Translations under genes and position numbers: made by a program | Notes under the pieces: model-generated | Told to the model about the DNA's origin: nothing | The model's database searches: none | What the model saw: the letters and a program-made list of their open reading frames with translations, nothing else | Assembly: GCA_027486345.1 (NCBI GenBank) | Contig: JAIXPH010000052.1 | Coordinates: forward strand, 1-64,000 | DNA: 64,000 nucleotides | Direction of reading: 5' to 3' | From: Paracoccaceae bacterium | GTDB lineage: Bacteria; Pseudomonadota; Alphaproteobacteria; Rhodobacterales; Rhodobacteraceae | Shown: piece after piece, positions 1 to 9,882 of the stretch | Numbering within the stretch: position 1 is the stretch's first letter | Layout: each line of letters starts with the position of its first letter

Positions 1-37
1 CCTTGAAGGCCGCGTCGTGGTTCCTGCGTTTCGACAT
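1..37 (-). CDS. IS3-family transposase OrfA, N-terminal fragment
   Basis: Only the first 12 codons are in the window: an ATG at 37-35 starts MSKRRNHDAAFK. This opening resembles IS3-family OrfA proteins, which carry a helix-turn-helix DNA-binding domain and are normally made together with OrfB by frameshifting. The preceding sequence has an AGGAG-like ribosome site (gaggagaaca on the minus strand). The rest of the gene lies to the left of the window, so it cannot be judged whether the transposase is intact. Confidence 0.65.
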   Translation of the reverse strand, partial: MSKRRNHDAAFK

Positions 38-117
38 GTCTGTTCTCCTCGTTCTTGGAGACCAGCAGACTTTAGATCGTAGCTTCCGTCACTGTCCAAT
101 TTTCGGGGGGTAGCTCA
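1..117 (-). mobile_element. End of an IS3-family insertion sequence (left part outside the window)
   Basis: Read on the minus strand, the sequence from 117 begins TGAGCTACCCCCCGAAAATT, which looks like an IS3-family terminal inverted repeat (TGA start followed by a C-rich run). About 80 bases further in, the start of a transposase reading frame appears. The element therefore runs leftward out of the window with its orfA-proximal end at about position 117. It sits downstream of the EamA exporter stop codon, so it interrupts no gene visible here. The exact boundary and any target duplication cannot be fixed without the other end. Confidence 0.7.
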
Positions 118-202
118 TGATCGGCACGGCCGGACAGCGCGTGCGGCAATCCTTGAAATGACAGTGAGAGGGTCGCCAAGCGACCGCGCAGGGTGAGTGC
201 AA

Positions 203-1087
203 TCATGCTGGTTCGGCGGTGCCAGCCCGAGCCGAGATATAGAGTGCCGAGGCGATCAGGATGCCAACGCCAAGGATGGTCCAGCCATCGGGCAGGTCTC
301 CGAAGAACCACCAACCCAAGACCGTGGCCATGACGATCTCGGTATAGGCCAAGGGTGCCAGCAGCGAAGCTTCGGCGTTTTCATAGGCGCGGGTGATCAA
401 CAAGTGGCCCAAGGTGGCGATGCTGCCCACCATGGCAAATTGCACCCATTGCCAAAGGCTTGGCGCTTGCCAGACGAAAATCACGCCTGCGGTGGTGAGG
501 ATCGCCCCCATCAGACTGGTGTGGAACATCGTCACCACCGGGGTGGTGCGGCCCTTCATCAGGCGCGTCACCAGCATGTAGAGGCCAAGGCTGATGCCCG
601 ACCCCAGGGCCAGCCATGATCCGGGACCAAAGGCCGACAGGCCGGGGCGCAGGATGATCAGCGTGCCGACAAAGCCCACGGCGACGGCGGCCCAGCGGTT
701 GAGGCCGACGCGTTCCTTCAGCACCAAGGGCGACAGCGCCGTGACGATCAGCGGTTGAACAAAGAAGATGGCCAAGGCATCGGCGATGGCCATGGTTTTC
801 AGTGACCAGAAGAACAGGAAGGTCGCGGCGATCAGGAAGCCTGCGCGCAACAGGTGCCACTGCGGGCGGTCGGGGATCAGGCTGCGCGGCCCGCCCTCGG
901 CCAGCACGAAGGGCAGCGTGAGCATCACGCCAAAGGCCATCCGCGCCCAGACGATCATCAGGATGGGCACACCGGCTTGGCCCAGATACTTCGCCACCAC
1001 ATCCAGAAACGGCAAGAGCGCCATCGCGGCGATCAGCATCAGCACGCCTTTCAGCGACGATGTCGGGGGGTGGGTTTGGCCTGTCAT
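203..1087 (-). CDS. EamA-family (DMT superfamily) transporter
   Basis: This 294-residue protein is a run of about ten hydrophobic segments arranged as two EamA halves, the usual architecture of drug/metabolite exporters. The first half starts near residue 14 and the second near residue 155. The substrate cannot be told from sequence. The gene starts 9 bases after the LysR gene stop and on the same strand, so the two are probably cotranscribed. LysR-plus-exporter pairs are common, and the regulator may control this exporter as well as the divergent dehydrogenase. The ATG at 1087 fits the family length. Confidence 0.88.
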   Translation of the reverse strand: MTGQTHPPTSSLKGVLMLIAAMALLPFLDVVAKYLGQAGVPILMIVWARMAFGVMLTLPFVLAEGGPRSLIPDRPQWHLLRAGFLIAATFLFFWSLKTMAIADALAIFFVQPLIVTALSPLVLKERVGLNRWAAVAVGFVGTLIILRPGLSAFGPGSWLALGSGISLGLYMLVTRLMKGRTTPVVTMFHTSLMGAILTTAGVIFVWQAPSLWQWVQFAMVGSIATLGHLLITRAYENAEASLLAPLAYTEIVMATVLGWWFFGDLPDGWTILGVGILIASALYISARAGTAEPA

Positions 1088-1096
1088 CCGCAGGAC

Positions 1097-2029
1097 TTAG
1101 CCGCCGCCCTGCCCCGCCGCCCGCCTGTTCGCGGCATCGGGCGTCGGGCGTTGCACCTGTGCCGTGATCCAATCGCGGAAGGCGGCAAAGGGCGGGCGCG
1201 GCGGCGTGTCCTTTGGCCATGTCAGGTAATAGCTGCCTGCGGATCGTTCCGCCGCGCCGATGGCCTTTAACCGTCCAGCGCGCAAGTCGTCGGCGATCAG
1301 GAAGGTCGGCAACAGCGCCACACCAAGGCCGTGGATGGCCCCCTGTTGCATGGTGGCGAATTGGTCAAACAACATGCCGCGCGGTCGTTGTCCCGGCATC
1401 CCTTGGGCGGCGAACCAGCGGCCCCAATCCCCCGTGCGGCTTTCGATCATCAACAGCGGTTGGTCCAGCAGGGCTTTGGCCTCTGGCGCACCACCCGGCA
1501 GAAAACCGGGCGCAGCGACGGGAATCACCTCTTCCTCCATCAACAGCAGGTGGTCCGCCCCCGGCCAATCGGGGCGACCGTAGTGGATGGCGGCATCAAA
1601 CCCCTCGGCCTCCAGATCAAAGGGGCGCAGGCGGGTGGACAGGGTCAGCGCCACGCCGGGATGGGCCGCGCGAAAGCCGGGCAGGCGCGGGGCCAGCCAA
1701 TGCATCCCGAAGGCGGGCAGAATTGCCAGCGTCAGGCTGCCCCCACCCGGAGAGCCGCGCAGCCGCGACGAGGCGGCAGAAAGCGTCTCCAACGCCCGCC
1801 GCACTTGGGCGATGTAATCCCGCGCCGCAGGCGTCAGGCGCAGGCGCTGGTGATCCCGGATGGCAAGCGGCACACCCAACTGCCCCTCCGCCTCTTTCAC
1901 GGCGCGGCTGATGGCACCAGGGGTCAGGTTCAGGTCTGCCGCCGCCGCCGTCACGGTGCCGAGACGGTCCAACGCCTCAAGCGCCAGAAGCGAGGCGGTG
2001 GAGGGGAAGTGGCGGCGCGGGGCCAGCAT
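1097..2029 (-). CDS. LysR-family transcriptional regulator
   Basis: The N-terminal 60 residues form a LysR winged helix-turn-helix (ALEALDRLGTVTAAAADLNL, then TPGAISRAVKEAE). A substrate-binding domain follows to the C-terminus, for 310 residues in all. A longer frame starts at a TTG at 2047, but the ATG at 2029 gives the usual family start. The gene is divergent from glutaryl-CoA dehydrogenase. LysR proteins called GcdR are known to activate gcdH in Pseudomonas, so control of the neighbour is likely by analogy. The domain is of the GcvA-like type. The inducer is not visible from sequence. Confidence 0.88.
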   Translation of the reverse strand: MLAPRRHFPSTASLLALEALDRLGTVTAAAADLNLTPGAISRAVKEAEGQLGVPLAIRDHQRLRLTPAARDYIAQVRRALETLSAASSRLRGSPGGGSLTLAILPAFGMHWLAPRLPGFRAAHPGVALTLSTRLRPFDLEAEGFDAAIHYGRPDWPGADHLLLMEEEVIPVAAPGFLPGGAPEAKALLDQPLLMIESRTGDWGRWFAAQGMPGQRPRGMLFDQFATMQQGAIHGLGVALLPTFLIADDLRAGRLKAIGAAERSAGSYYLTWPKDTPPRPPFAAFRDWITAQVQRPTPDAANRRAAGQGGG

Positions 2030-2049
2030 GTGCGCAAACCTCAACAAGT

Positions 2050-2085
2050 CATCATAAGGTTTCGATAGATCATCACAAGATTTCG
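2050..2085. promoter_or_regulatory. Direct repeat in the LysR/gcdH divergent promoter, candidate operator
   Basis: CATCATAAGGTTTCG (2050-2064) is repeated as CATCACAAGATTTCG (2071-2085), matching at 13 of 15 positions with a 21-base period, two helical turns. The pair lies in the 105-base gap between the divergent regulator and gcdH, where LysR-type proteins usually bind. That it is the regulator's site is an inference. Confidence 0.45.
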
Positions 2086-2134
2086 GGCAATAGAGGGCGC
2101 AAGATATGCATCACGCATCACAGGGGATGGGACC

Positions 2135-3358
2135 ATGAGCCTTGACGCACCGAAACTGAAGTCCAAGGACAAGCCGGATCTGGCCAGCTTTGATTGGGAA
2201 GACCCCTTCCGCCTGAATGACCAGTTGACCGAAGAAGAGCGGATGCTGCGCGACGCTGCCCGCGCCTATGCGCAGGAAAAGCTGCAACCGCGTGTGGTGA
2301 AAGCATATGAGACCGAACAGACCGACCCCGAGATTTTCCGCGAAATGGGGGCGATGGGGCTTTTGGGCGTCACGGTGCCGGAGGAATACGGCGGGCTGGG
2401 GGCCTCTTACGTGGCCTATGGCCTGATCGCGCGTGAGGTGGAGCGGGTCGATTCCGGCTATCGGTCGATGATGTCGGTGCAAAGCTCGCTGGTGATGTAT
2501 CCGATCTATGCCTATGGAACCGAGGCGCAGCGGGCGAAGTATCTGCCGAAATTGGCGTCGGGCGAATGGATTGGCTGCTTCGGGCTGACCGAACCCGATG
2601 CCGGGTCTGATCCGGCAGGTATGAAAACCGTGGCCAAGAAAACCGCCAATGGCTACGTGCTGAACGGCGCAAAGATGTGGATTTCCAACGCGCCGATTGC
2701 GGATGTCTTCGTGGTCTGGGCCAAGTCCGAGGCGCATGGCGGCAAGATCAAGGGCTTCGTGCTGGAAAAGGGCATGACCGGGCTTTCCGCGCCCAAGGTT
2801 GGTGGGAAACTGTCGCTGCGCGCCTCGATCACCGGCGAGATCGTGATGAAGGATGTCGAGGTGGGCGAAGATGCCCTCTTGCCGAATGTCGAGGGTCTGA
2901 AAGGCCCCTTCGGCTGTCTGAACCGCGCGCGCTATGGCATTTCCTGGGGCGTGATGGGCGCGGCAGAGTTCTGCATGCACGCCGCGCGTCAATATGGGTT
3001 GGACCGCAAGCAATTCGGCAAGCCCTTGGCGGGGACGCAGCTGTATCAGTTGAAGCTGGCGAATATGATGACCGAGATTGCCTTGGGCTTGCAGGCGTCT
3101 TTGCGGGTTGGGCGGCTCTTGGACGAGGCGAATGCCGCGCCGGAGATGATCTCGATTATCAAGCGCAACAACTGCGGCAAGGCCTTGGACGCGGCCCGCT
3201 GGGCGCGGGACATGCACGGCGGCAACGGCATCCAGCAGGATTTTCAGGTGATGCGCCATATGGTGAACCTTGAGACGGTGAACACCTACGAAGGCACCCA
3301 TGACGTCCACGCGCTGATCCTCGGGCGTGCAATCACGGGCGTGCAGGCGTTTTTCTGA
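2135..3358 (+). CDS. gcdH: Glutaryl-CoA dehydrogenase
   Basis: This is a 407-residue flavoprotein of the acyl-CoA dehydrogenase family. The enzyme oxidises and decarboxylates glutaryl-CoA to crotonyl-CoA in lysine, hydroxylysine and tryptophan breakdown. The C-terminal block [20 protein letters not shown] is characteristic of this subfamily; its glutamate (about residue 386) is the catalytic base. The FAD/substrate stretches [14 protein letters not shown] and RDMHGGNGI are also present. The start ATG at 2135 lies just downstream of GGGGATGGGACC. A terminator at 3388 follows, so the gene is probably monocistronic. No other glutarate-pathway gene is adjacent. Confidence 0.95.
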   Translation: MSLDAPKLKSKDKPDLASFDWEDPFRLNDQLTEEERMLRDAARAYAQEKLQPRVVKAYETEQTDPEIFREMGAMGLLGVTVPEEYGGLGASYVAYGLIAREVERVDSGYRSMMSVQSSLVMYPIYAYGTEAQRAKYLPKLASGEWIGCFGLTEPDAGSDPAGMKTVAKKTANGYVLNGAKMWISNAPIADVFVVWAKSEAHGGKIKGFVLEKGMTGLSAPKVGGKLSLRASITGEIVMKDVEVGEDALLPNVEGLKGPFGCLNRARYGISWGVMGAAEFCMHAARQYGLDRKQFGKPLAGTQLYQLKLANMMTEIALGLQASLRVGRLLDEANAAPEMISIIKRNNCGKALDAARWARDMHGGNGIQQDFQVMRHMVNLETVNTYEGTHDVHALILGRAITGVQAFF

Positions 3359-3387
3359 GGGCGAAGGCTGCGTTCATTTAGAAACAG

Positions 3388-3420
3388 CACCCTCGCTGCA
3401 AGGCGGGGGTGTTTTGTTTT
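3388..3420 (+). terminator. Intrinsic terminator after gcdH
   Basis: The stem CACCCTCGC / GCGGGGGTG (9 pairs, one G-U) closes a six-base loop TGCAAG. It is followed by TTTTGTTTT, about 30 bases after the gcdH stop codon. Confidence 0.8.
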
Positions 3421-3439
3421 GGCACGCGGGTGGCCGAGA

Positions 3440-3623
3440 GGACCGACGCGGGAATGTCCAGTGGACATTCCCGCCGGTCCGATTGCGGCTGAGGGAACGA
3501 AGCCGCAAGGGGTGTCCAGCAATCCTGGAGCGTGGGGTACGGGGCGCGCACGACCGGGCGGGGGCGATTTATCGCGCCCGCCAAGGGGCGGGCGGGCGCG
3601 GCCCGTGCTGGAGCAGCACGGGC
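3440..3623. repeat. Island of palindromes and hairpins
   Basis: This part of the gene-free stretch 3359-3745 holds several self-complementary elements in a row. A near-perfect palindrome built around GGAATGTCC and GGACATTCC spans 3449-3473 and is flanked by the outer arms GGACCG/CGGTCC (3440-3445, 3475-3480). GCGGCT and AGCCGC pair around 3485-3507. GCGCCCGCC/GGCGGGCGC pair at 3574-3599, and GCCCGTGCT/AGCACGGGC at 3601-3623. No convincing gene is present. The arrangement looks like mobile or repeated intergenic palindromes and not a single terminator. Confidence 0.6.
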
Positions 3624-3745
3624 GGGCATGCTGATGTGTCGCGATGCGCGCGGGTCACTTGCCCCGCACGACTGAACCTCAAGCGACTTCGCCAATGACG
3701 TTTTTCCCCCTTTTCCCCGCCCCTCCTTCCCCTATCCTGCCGCCC

Positions 3746-5134
3746 ATGACACAGACCCGCACCCCGGCCCGTTTGGGCGAAGTCTCTTATTGGTATGCCG
3801 ATATCGGCATGCCCTCCCCCCGCCCGACGCTGCCAGGCGACACAACGGCGGATGTCTGCATCATCGGCGCGGGCTACTCTGGCCTCTGGTCGGCCTATTA
3901 CCTGAAACAAGCCGCCCCCCATCTACGCGTCATTGTCATGGAAAAGCGGTTTGCGGGATATGGCGCCTCGGGTCGCAATGGCGGCTGGCTCTCGGGCGGC
4001 TTTGCGTGGAACCACGCGCGTTACGCCGCGCATGCCGGGGTCGAACCGGTCAAGGACATGGTCCGCGCCATGAACGCCACCGTGGATGAGGTGATCCGTG
4101 TAGCCGAGGCGGAAGGCATCGACGCAGACATCCACCGCACGGACGAGTTGATGGTCGCCACCACCCCGGCCCAACTTCACCGGGCAAAGGCCGAGGTTGC
4201 GCATCGCCACGCTTGGGCCGAAACCCGCGTCCGCATGATCGACGGGCCGGACCTCGCAGAGCGCATCCACATCCCCGGGGCCATCGGCGCGATGGTGGTG
4301 GAGGGCGTCGCCCGCGTGCAACCGGCCAAGTTGGTGCGCGGTCTGGCCGATGTCGTCGAACGCCTTGGCGTCACGATTGCCGAGGGCACCACGGTTCTGG
4401 CGATGGCCCCCGGCGTGGTCGAAACCGACCATGGCACGATCCGCGCCCGCCACATCCTGCGCTGCACCGAAGGCTTCACCGCCACCCTGCCGGGGCTGAA
4501 GCGCGACTGGCTGCCGATGAACTCCGCCCAGATCGTGACCGAGCCCCTGCCGCAGGATATCTGGGACAAGATCGGCTGGCAGGGCGCGGAGATTCTTGGC
4601 GATTTCGCGAATGCCTATTGCTATTGCCAGCGCACGCGGGATGGGCGGATCACGGTGGGGGCACGCGGCACGCCCTATAAGTTCGGCTCACGGATCGACG
4701 CAGATGGTGCCCCGGATGCCGCCACCGTGGCGCGGCTGACGGCGATCCTCAACCGCCATTTCCCCGCCGCCCAAGGCATCGGCATCGCCCATGGCTGGTG
4801 CGGGGTGCTGGGCGTGCCGCGCGACTGGTGCGCCACCGTGGGCCTTGATCCGGCGACCGGCATGGGTTGGGCGGGGGGCTATGTGGGGGTCGGTGTCTCG
4901 ACCTCTAACCTCGCCGGGCGCACGCTGGCCGATCTGGTGCTGGGGCGCGACACGGCCCTCACCCGCCTGCCTTGGGTCAATCACCGGGTCCGTCGGTGGG
5001 AGCCGGAACCCCTGCGCTGGCTGGGGGTGCATGGCCTTTATGCGACGCTCGTCGCCGCCGACCGGCGCGAGGCGGCGTCAAACGGGCCGCCCTCGCGGCT
5101 GGCGCGGCTGGCAAATCGTGTGATGGGGCGCTGA
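3746..5134 (+). CDS. FAD-dependent amine/amino-acid oxidoreductase (DadA/PuuB-like)
   Basis: This 462-residue protein has an N-terminal dinucleotide-binding fold with the motif CIIGAGYSGLWSAYYL (residues about 33-48) and a second FAD contact, YGASGRNGGWLSGGFAW, typical of the DAO family that oxidises amines or amino acids. It resembles the gamma-glutamylputrescine oxidase group, but the substrate cannot be settled. The frame extends upstream to 3644; the ATG at 3746 is preferred because homologues start close to the TPARLGEVSYWYAD block. No clear ribosome site precedes it. A TATCCT box lies only about 8 bases upstream, which would fit a leaderless transcript. The HAD phosphatase follows 60 bases later on the same strand. 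Confidence 0.82.
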   Translation: MTQTRTPARLGEVSYWYADIGMPSPRPTLPGDTTADVCIIGAGYSGLWSAYYLKQAAPHLRVIVMEKRFAGYGASGRNGGWLSGGFAWNHARYAAHAGVEPVKDMVRAMNATVDEVIRVAEAEGIDADIHRTDELMVATTPAQLHRAKAEVAHRHAWAETRVRMIDGPDLAERIHIPGAIGAMVVEGVARVQPAKLVRGLADVVERLGVTIAEGTTVLAMAPGVVETDHGTIRARHILRCTEGFTATLPGLKRDWLPMNSAQIVTEPLPQDIWDKIGWQGAEILGDFANAYCYCQRTRDGRITVGARGTPYKFGSRIDADGAPDAATVARLTAILNRHFPAAQGIGIAHGWCGVLGVPRDWCATVGLDPATGMGWAGGYVGVGVSTSNLAGRTLADLVLGRDTALTRLPWVNHRVRRWEPEPLRWLGVHGLYATLVAADRREAASNGPPSRLARLANRVMGR

Positions 5135-5194
5135 TCGGGCTTGCCCTGTTCGCCCCGCCCGCGTCAGATGCGCGCGGGTGAAGTGGGGGATGCG

Positions 5195-5845
5195 ATGGCA
5201 GCCGTGATCTTTGATCTGGACGGGACCTTGGTGGACAGCGCGGCCGACATCCACGCCGCCGTCAACCTGCTGCTGGCCGAGGAAGGTCACCCCGGCCTGA
5301 GCCGCGCGCAGGTGACGGCTATGGTGGGGGCTGGCGTGGGCGTCCTGCTGGACCGGGTGATCGCCGCGACGGGACTGCCGGTGGCGGGGCGCGACCGTCT
5401 GATGACGCGGTTCCTGATGATCTATGAAACCGGCAGCGCTACCCTGACCAAACCCTATCCGGGTGTGCCCGAGGCCCTTTCCGCGCTGGCGGGTCAGGGC
5501 CTGACGCTGGGCCTTTGCACCAACAAGCCCCTGCGCCCGACGCGGGCGGTGCTTGCCGCGCAAGGCTGGCAGGACCGGTTTGCCTGCGTGATCTGCGGCG
5601 ACAGCCTGCCCACGCGCAAACCCGACCCGGCCATGCTGCAGGCGGCCCTCGCGGGCGTGGGGGGCGGACCGGTGTTGTATGTCGGCGACAGTGAGGTGGA
5701 TGCCGAAACCGCCCATGCGGCGGGGGTGGGGTTCCTGCTCTATACAGAGGGTTACCGCAAATCGCCGGTGGAGGCGCTGAACCCCTTGGCGAGTTTCAGC
5801 CATTTCGCGGAACTGCCCGCGCTGGTGGCGCGGTGGATGGCGTAA
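5195..5845 (+). CDS. gph: HAD-family hydrolase, phosphoglycolate phosphatase type
   Basis: The 216-residue protein opens with the HAD motif I, FDLDGTLVDSAADI, whose two aspartates are the nucleophile and acid/base. Motif II is CTNKPLRP, the motif III lysine lies in TRKPDPAML, and motif IV is YVGDSEVDAETAHAAG. A helical cap lies between motifs I and II, as in Gph enzymes that dephosphorylate 2-phosphoglycolate. Related HAD phosphatases act on other small sugar phosphates, so the substrate is likely but not proven. The start at 5195 follows GTGGGGGATGCG; a longer start at 5168 is possible. Hairpins follow directly at 5846. Confidence 0.8.
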   Translation: MAAVIFDLDGTLVDSAADIHAAVNLLLAEEGHPGLSRAQVTAMVGAGVGVLLDRVIAATGLPVAGRDRLMTRFLMIYETGSATLTKPYPGVPEALSALAGQGLTLGLCTNKPLRPTRAVLAAQGWQDRFACVICGDSLPTRKPDPAMLQAALAGVGGGPVLYVGDSEVDAETAHAAGVGFLLYTEGYRKSPVEALNPLASFSHFAELPALVARWMA

Positions 5846-5900
5846 GGGGGCGCTCGCGCCCCCTCTGGGCCTGCGGCCCATTCACCCCCTGAGGATTTTT
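5846..5900. terminator. Paired hairpins between convergent gph and anmK
   Basis: GGGGGCGC/GCGCCCCC (5846-5863) starts at the gph stop codon, and GGGCC/GGCCC follows at 5867-5879. A run of seven T residues lies around 5894-5900. The element probably ends transcripts from both sides. The block CCCCTGAGGAT after it resembles other intergenic repeats in this window. Confidence 0.55.
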
Positions 5901-5924
5901 TTCGCAGAGAAAACAGGCGCAGGA

Positions 5925-7034
5925 TCAGCTGGGGCTGGCTCCGGTGGGGCGGCTGATCTTGCCGCCACCGATGGCGGCGGGCACGCCGGTGGTGCCGGGG
6001 GCAGAGGTGGGCAGGCCGCGCAGCACGCGGGTGGCGAGGAAGGCGAAGGCCTCGGCCTCCAGCATGTCGCCGTTCAGGGCGGCGGTTTCGACGGGGTCCA
6101 CAGGGTAAGGCAGGCGATCTGAAAGGGCGGCCATAAGGGTGGCGTTGTGGCGGCCTCCACCACAGACAAGCAGGCGGGTGGGGGGATGCGGGAAGTGCTC
6201 CGCCCCCCGTGCCACGGCGGCGGCGGCGGCGGCGGTCAGGGTGGCGGCGGCATCCTCAAGGCTCAGGTGGCTGGTGTCGAGGGCGGTGTGAAAGTCGTTC
6301 CGGTCCAAGGATTTGGGCGGGATGCGGTAGAAATAGGGGTGGGTCAGGAAGCGGTCGATGACGGCCTGATCCACGGTCCCTTTGGCGGCGGTCTCTCCGC
6401 CCGCATCCTGCGCCGTGCCGCTGCGGGCCTGCATCACGTCATTGATCGGCGCATTGGCCGGGCCGGTGTCAAAGGCCAAGAGCGCGCCGGGGCTGTCGGG
6501 GCCGGGGGCGCTGGGGTCAATCCATGTGACATTGCCCACCCCGCCGAGGTTCAGGAAGGAAATAGGGGCCGTGGCACCGATCCTGCGGGCCAGCGCGAAA
6601 TGGTAGAACGGGGCCAAGGGCGCGCCCTGCCCGCCCATTGCCACATCGTTGCTGCGGAAATCCCAGACCACCGGCAGGCCCAAAAGGCGCGCCAGAAGAT
6701 CGCCGTTGCCGCATTGATGCGTGCCACGCCCGCGCGGATCATGGGCAAGGGTCTGGCCGTGAAACCCCACCACATCGGCGCCGGAAAAACGCGACAGAAG
6801 TTCCGCATGGGCGGTTTCCACCACCTCTGCCGCCTTTGCCACATTGGGGTCGCCGGGCCATTGGCCAAAGGCGGCGCGGATCGTGGCTTGCTCGGCAGGC
6901 GTGTAGGGGCGATAGGCCGAAGGGCCGAAGTCCAGCACCGCGTGACCATCGGTCAGCACCATCGCCGCATCGACGCCATCCAGCGAGGTGCCTGACATCG
7001 TGCCAAGCGCCCACAGCGGTCCTGCCGTCTTCAT
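5925..7034 (-). CDS. anmK: Anhydro-N-acetylmuramic acid kinase
   Basis: AnmK cleaves and phosphorylates 1,6-anhydro-MurNAc from recycled cell wall, giving MurNAc-6-phosphate, the substrate of MurQ. The 369-residue length and the N-terminal [40 protein letters not shown] and [14 protein letters not shown] blocks are typical of the family. The frame is open further upstream to 7112, overlapping the tyrS start. The ATG at 7034, preceded by a GGAAAAG ribosome site, gives the normal N-terminus. It is divergent from tyrS with about 76 bases between. A murQ gene lies in the same window at 43770, so both steps of anhydro-MurNAc recycling are encoded. Confidence 0.92.
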   Translation of the reverse strand: MKTAGPLWALGTMSGTSLDGVDAAMVLTDGHAVLDFGPSAYRPYTPAEQATIRAAFGQWPGDPNVAKAAEVVETAHAELLSRFSGADVVGFHGQTLAHDPRGRGTHQCGNGDLLARLLGLPVVWDFRSNDVAMGGQGAPLAPFYHFALARRIGATAPISFLNLGGVGNVTWIDPSAPGPDSPGALLAFDTGPANAPINDVMQARSGTAQDAGGETAAKGTVDQAVIDRFLTHPYFYRIPPKSLDRNDFHTALDTSHLSLEDAAATLTAAAAAAVARGAEHFPHPPTRLLVCGGGRHNATLMAALSDRLPYPVDPVETAALNGDMLEAEAFAFLATRVLRGLPTSAPGTTGVPAAIGGGKISRPTGASPS

Positions 7035-7110
7035 CTTTTCCACGCCCGCATCTTTCACTCGATCCCCGGCCCCGTTATACGCCTTCGGGAGTTTAAAGCA
7101 CGGGTGACCC

Positions 7111-8361
7111 ATGACCTACCATGCGAAATCGGACTTCATGCGCGTGATGATGGAGCGCGGCTATCTGGCCGATTGCACCGATTATCAGGCGCTGGATGAG
7201 GCTTTCCTCAAGGGCGTGGTGCCGGGTTACATCGGTTTTGATGCGACGGCGAAGTCGTTGCATGTCGGCAGCCTGATCCAGATCATGATGCTGCGCTGGT
7301 TGCAGAAATGCGGCGGCAAGCCGATCGTGCTGATGGGCGGCGGGACGACCAAGATTGGCGACCCGTCGTTCCGCGCCGATGAGCGGCCTTTGCTGACCGA
7401 TGATCAGATCAACGAAAACATCGCCGGGATCAAACGGGCGTTTTCGCCCTATGTCACCTTTGGCGACGGCCCGAATGATGCGGTGATGGTCAACAATGCC
7501 GAATGGCTGGACGGGCTGAACTACATCGGCTTCTTGCGCGACATCGGGCGGCATTTTTCGGTCAACCGGATGCTGAGTTTTGAGAGCGTGAAGTCGCGGC
7601 TGGATCGGGAGCAATCGCTGAGCTTCCTTGAATTCAACTACATGATCCTGCAAGCCTATGATTTCCTTGAGCTGAACCGCCGCTATGGCTGTTTGGTCCA
7701 GATGGGCGGGTCGGATCAATGGGGCAATATCGTCAACGGCGTGGACCTGACACGCCGGGTGATCGAGCATGAGGTTTATGGACTGACCTCTCCGCTGCTG
7801 ACCACCAGCGATGGCAAGAAGATGGGCAAATCGGCCAATGGCGCGGTGTGGTTGAATGGCGAGATGCTGTCTCCCTATGAGTTCTGGCAGTTCTGGCGCA
7901 ATACGACCGATGCCGACGTGGGGCGGTTCCTGAAGCTTTACACCGAATTGCCGGTGGCGGAATGCGACCGTCTGGGAGCGTTGCAAGGGTCCGAGATCAA
8001 CGCGGCCAAAGTGGTGCTTGCCAATGCGGTGACCACCCTGCTGCACGGGGCCGAGGCTGCGGCGGCGGCAGAGGCCACCGCGCGCGAGGTGTTCGAAAAG
8101 GGCGGCATTGGCGACGATCTGCCGACCGTGGCCTTGTCGGTGGACGAGGTCTCGGACGGGGTGGGGATCGTGCAGCTGTTCGTGCGGGCGGGGCTGGCGG
8201 CCTCGGGCAAGGATGCCAAGCGGCTGATCACCGAGGGCGGCGCGAAGGTGAACGATGAGATCGTCACCGACACCTCGCTGCGCTACGGCGCGGGGGAATT
8301 GGCCGAGCCGTTGAAGCTGACCGCCGGGCGCAAGCGCCATGCGCTGGTGGTGATCGGGTAA
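7111..8361 (+). CDS. tyrS: Tyrosine--tRNA ligase
   Basis: This class I aminoacyl-tRNA synthetase (416 residues) charges tRNA-Tyr. The HIGH-type motif is HVGS at residues 51-54 and the KMSKS-type loop is KKMGKS near residue 235, as in bacterial TyrRS. An S4 RNA-binding domain occupies the C-terminus, where [20 protein letters not shown] is seen. Tyrosine-binding residues fall in [11 protein letters not shown]. Its length matches the bacterial family. The ATG at 7111 follows GCACGGGTGACCC and has no strong Shine-Dalgarno site. The gene is followed by strong hairpins at 8386. Confidence 0.96.
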   Translation: MTYHAKSDFMRVMMERGYLADCTDYQALDEAFLKGVVPGYIGFDATAKSLHVGSLIQIMMLRWLQKCGGKPIVLMGGGTTKIGDPSFRADERPLLTDDQINENIAGIKRAFSPYVTFGDGPNDAVMVNNAEWLDGLNYIGFLRDIGRHFSVNRMLSFESVKSRLDREQSLSFLEFNYMILQAYDFLELNRRYGCLVQMGGSDQWGNIVNGVDLTRRVIEHEVYGLTSPLLTTSDGKKMGKSANGAVWLNGEMLSPYEFWQFWRNTTDADVGRFLKLYTELPVAECDRLGALQGSEINAAKVVLANAVTTLLHGAEAAAAAEATAREVFEKGGIGDDLPTVALSVDEVSDGVGIVQLFVRAGLAASGKDAKRLITEGGAKVNDEIVTDTSLRYGAGELAEPLKLTAGRKRHALVVIG

Positions 8362-8385
8362 GGCACGCCTGACAAAGATCGCGAA

Positions 8386-8521
8386 GCGGGGTGAAACTCT
8401 CTGGGAGAGAGTTTCACCCCGCTGTCGTTAGGGCCGCGTGCAGACCGCCGGGATGTGCGCCCTTGGGCGCGCAGACCGAGGGGGCGGTCTGCGCGCGGAC
8501 CGGGACTTTGGGTCCCGGTCC
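8386..8521. repeat. Three tandem perfect hairpins downstream of tyrS
   Basis: The 247-base gap between tyrS and the cyclophilin gene holds three perfect inverted repeats. A 17-pair stem (8386-8402 with 8406-8422) encloses a GGG loop. A 12-pair stem, GCGCGCAGACCG/CGGTCTGCGCGC, spans 8467-8496. A 10-pair stem, GGACCGGGAC/GTCCCGGTCC, spans 8497-8521. The first probably also stops tyrS transcripts, though no T-run follows it. No gene is seen in the gap. Confidence 0.7.
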
Positions 8522-8562
8522 AACACTGACCGTTGCGCTTTTGGAAATGAGCACCGCAAACG

Positions 8563-8583
8563 AAAAAGGGGGCCGCAGCCCCC
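8563..8583 (-). terminator. Intrinsic terminator of the cyclophilin operon
   Basis: On the minus strand GGGGGC TGCG GCCCCC is followed by TTTTT. It lies about 25 bases past the stop of the periplasmic cyclophilin gene. Confidence 0.75.
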
Positions 8584-8608
8584 CTTCCCCTTGCTCTACC
8601 CTTCAGGA

Positions 8609-9719
<1,111 letters not shown>

Positions 9720-9882
9720 CTGTCATGCTCCGGGTTGTCAGGTTGTGGCGGAACCTAATGGCGCTTGTGCCGCATGGAAAGGGCAAATGGCTGCGGCACG
9801 GTTGACGAAAGGCGCAACTGCGCCGAAAGAGGGGGCGCCGTAACGGGGCGCCTGAAACATGGCGCAGGACATGGAGGGGCAG

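Noticed and set aside
72-314. Open frame of 80 residues on the minus strand across the IS end
   Set aside because: It spans the IS boundary and the 3' end of the EamA gene, has no family resemblance and no ribosome site.
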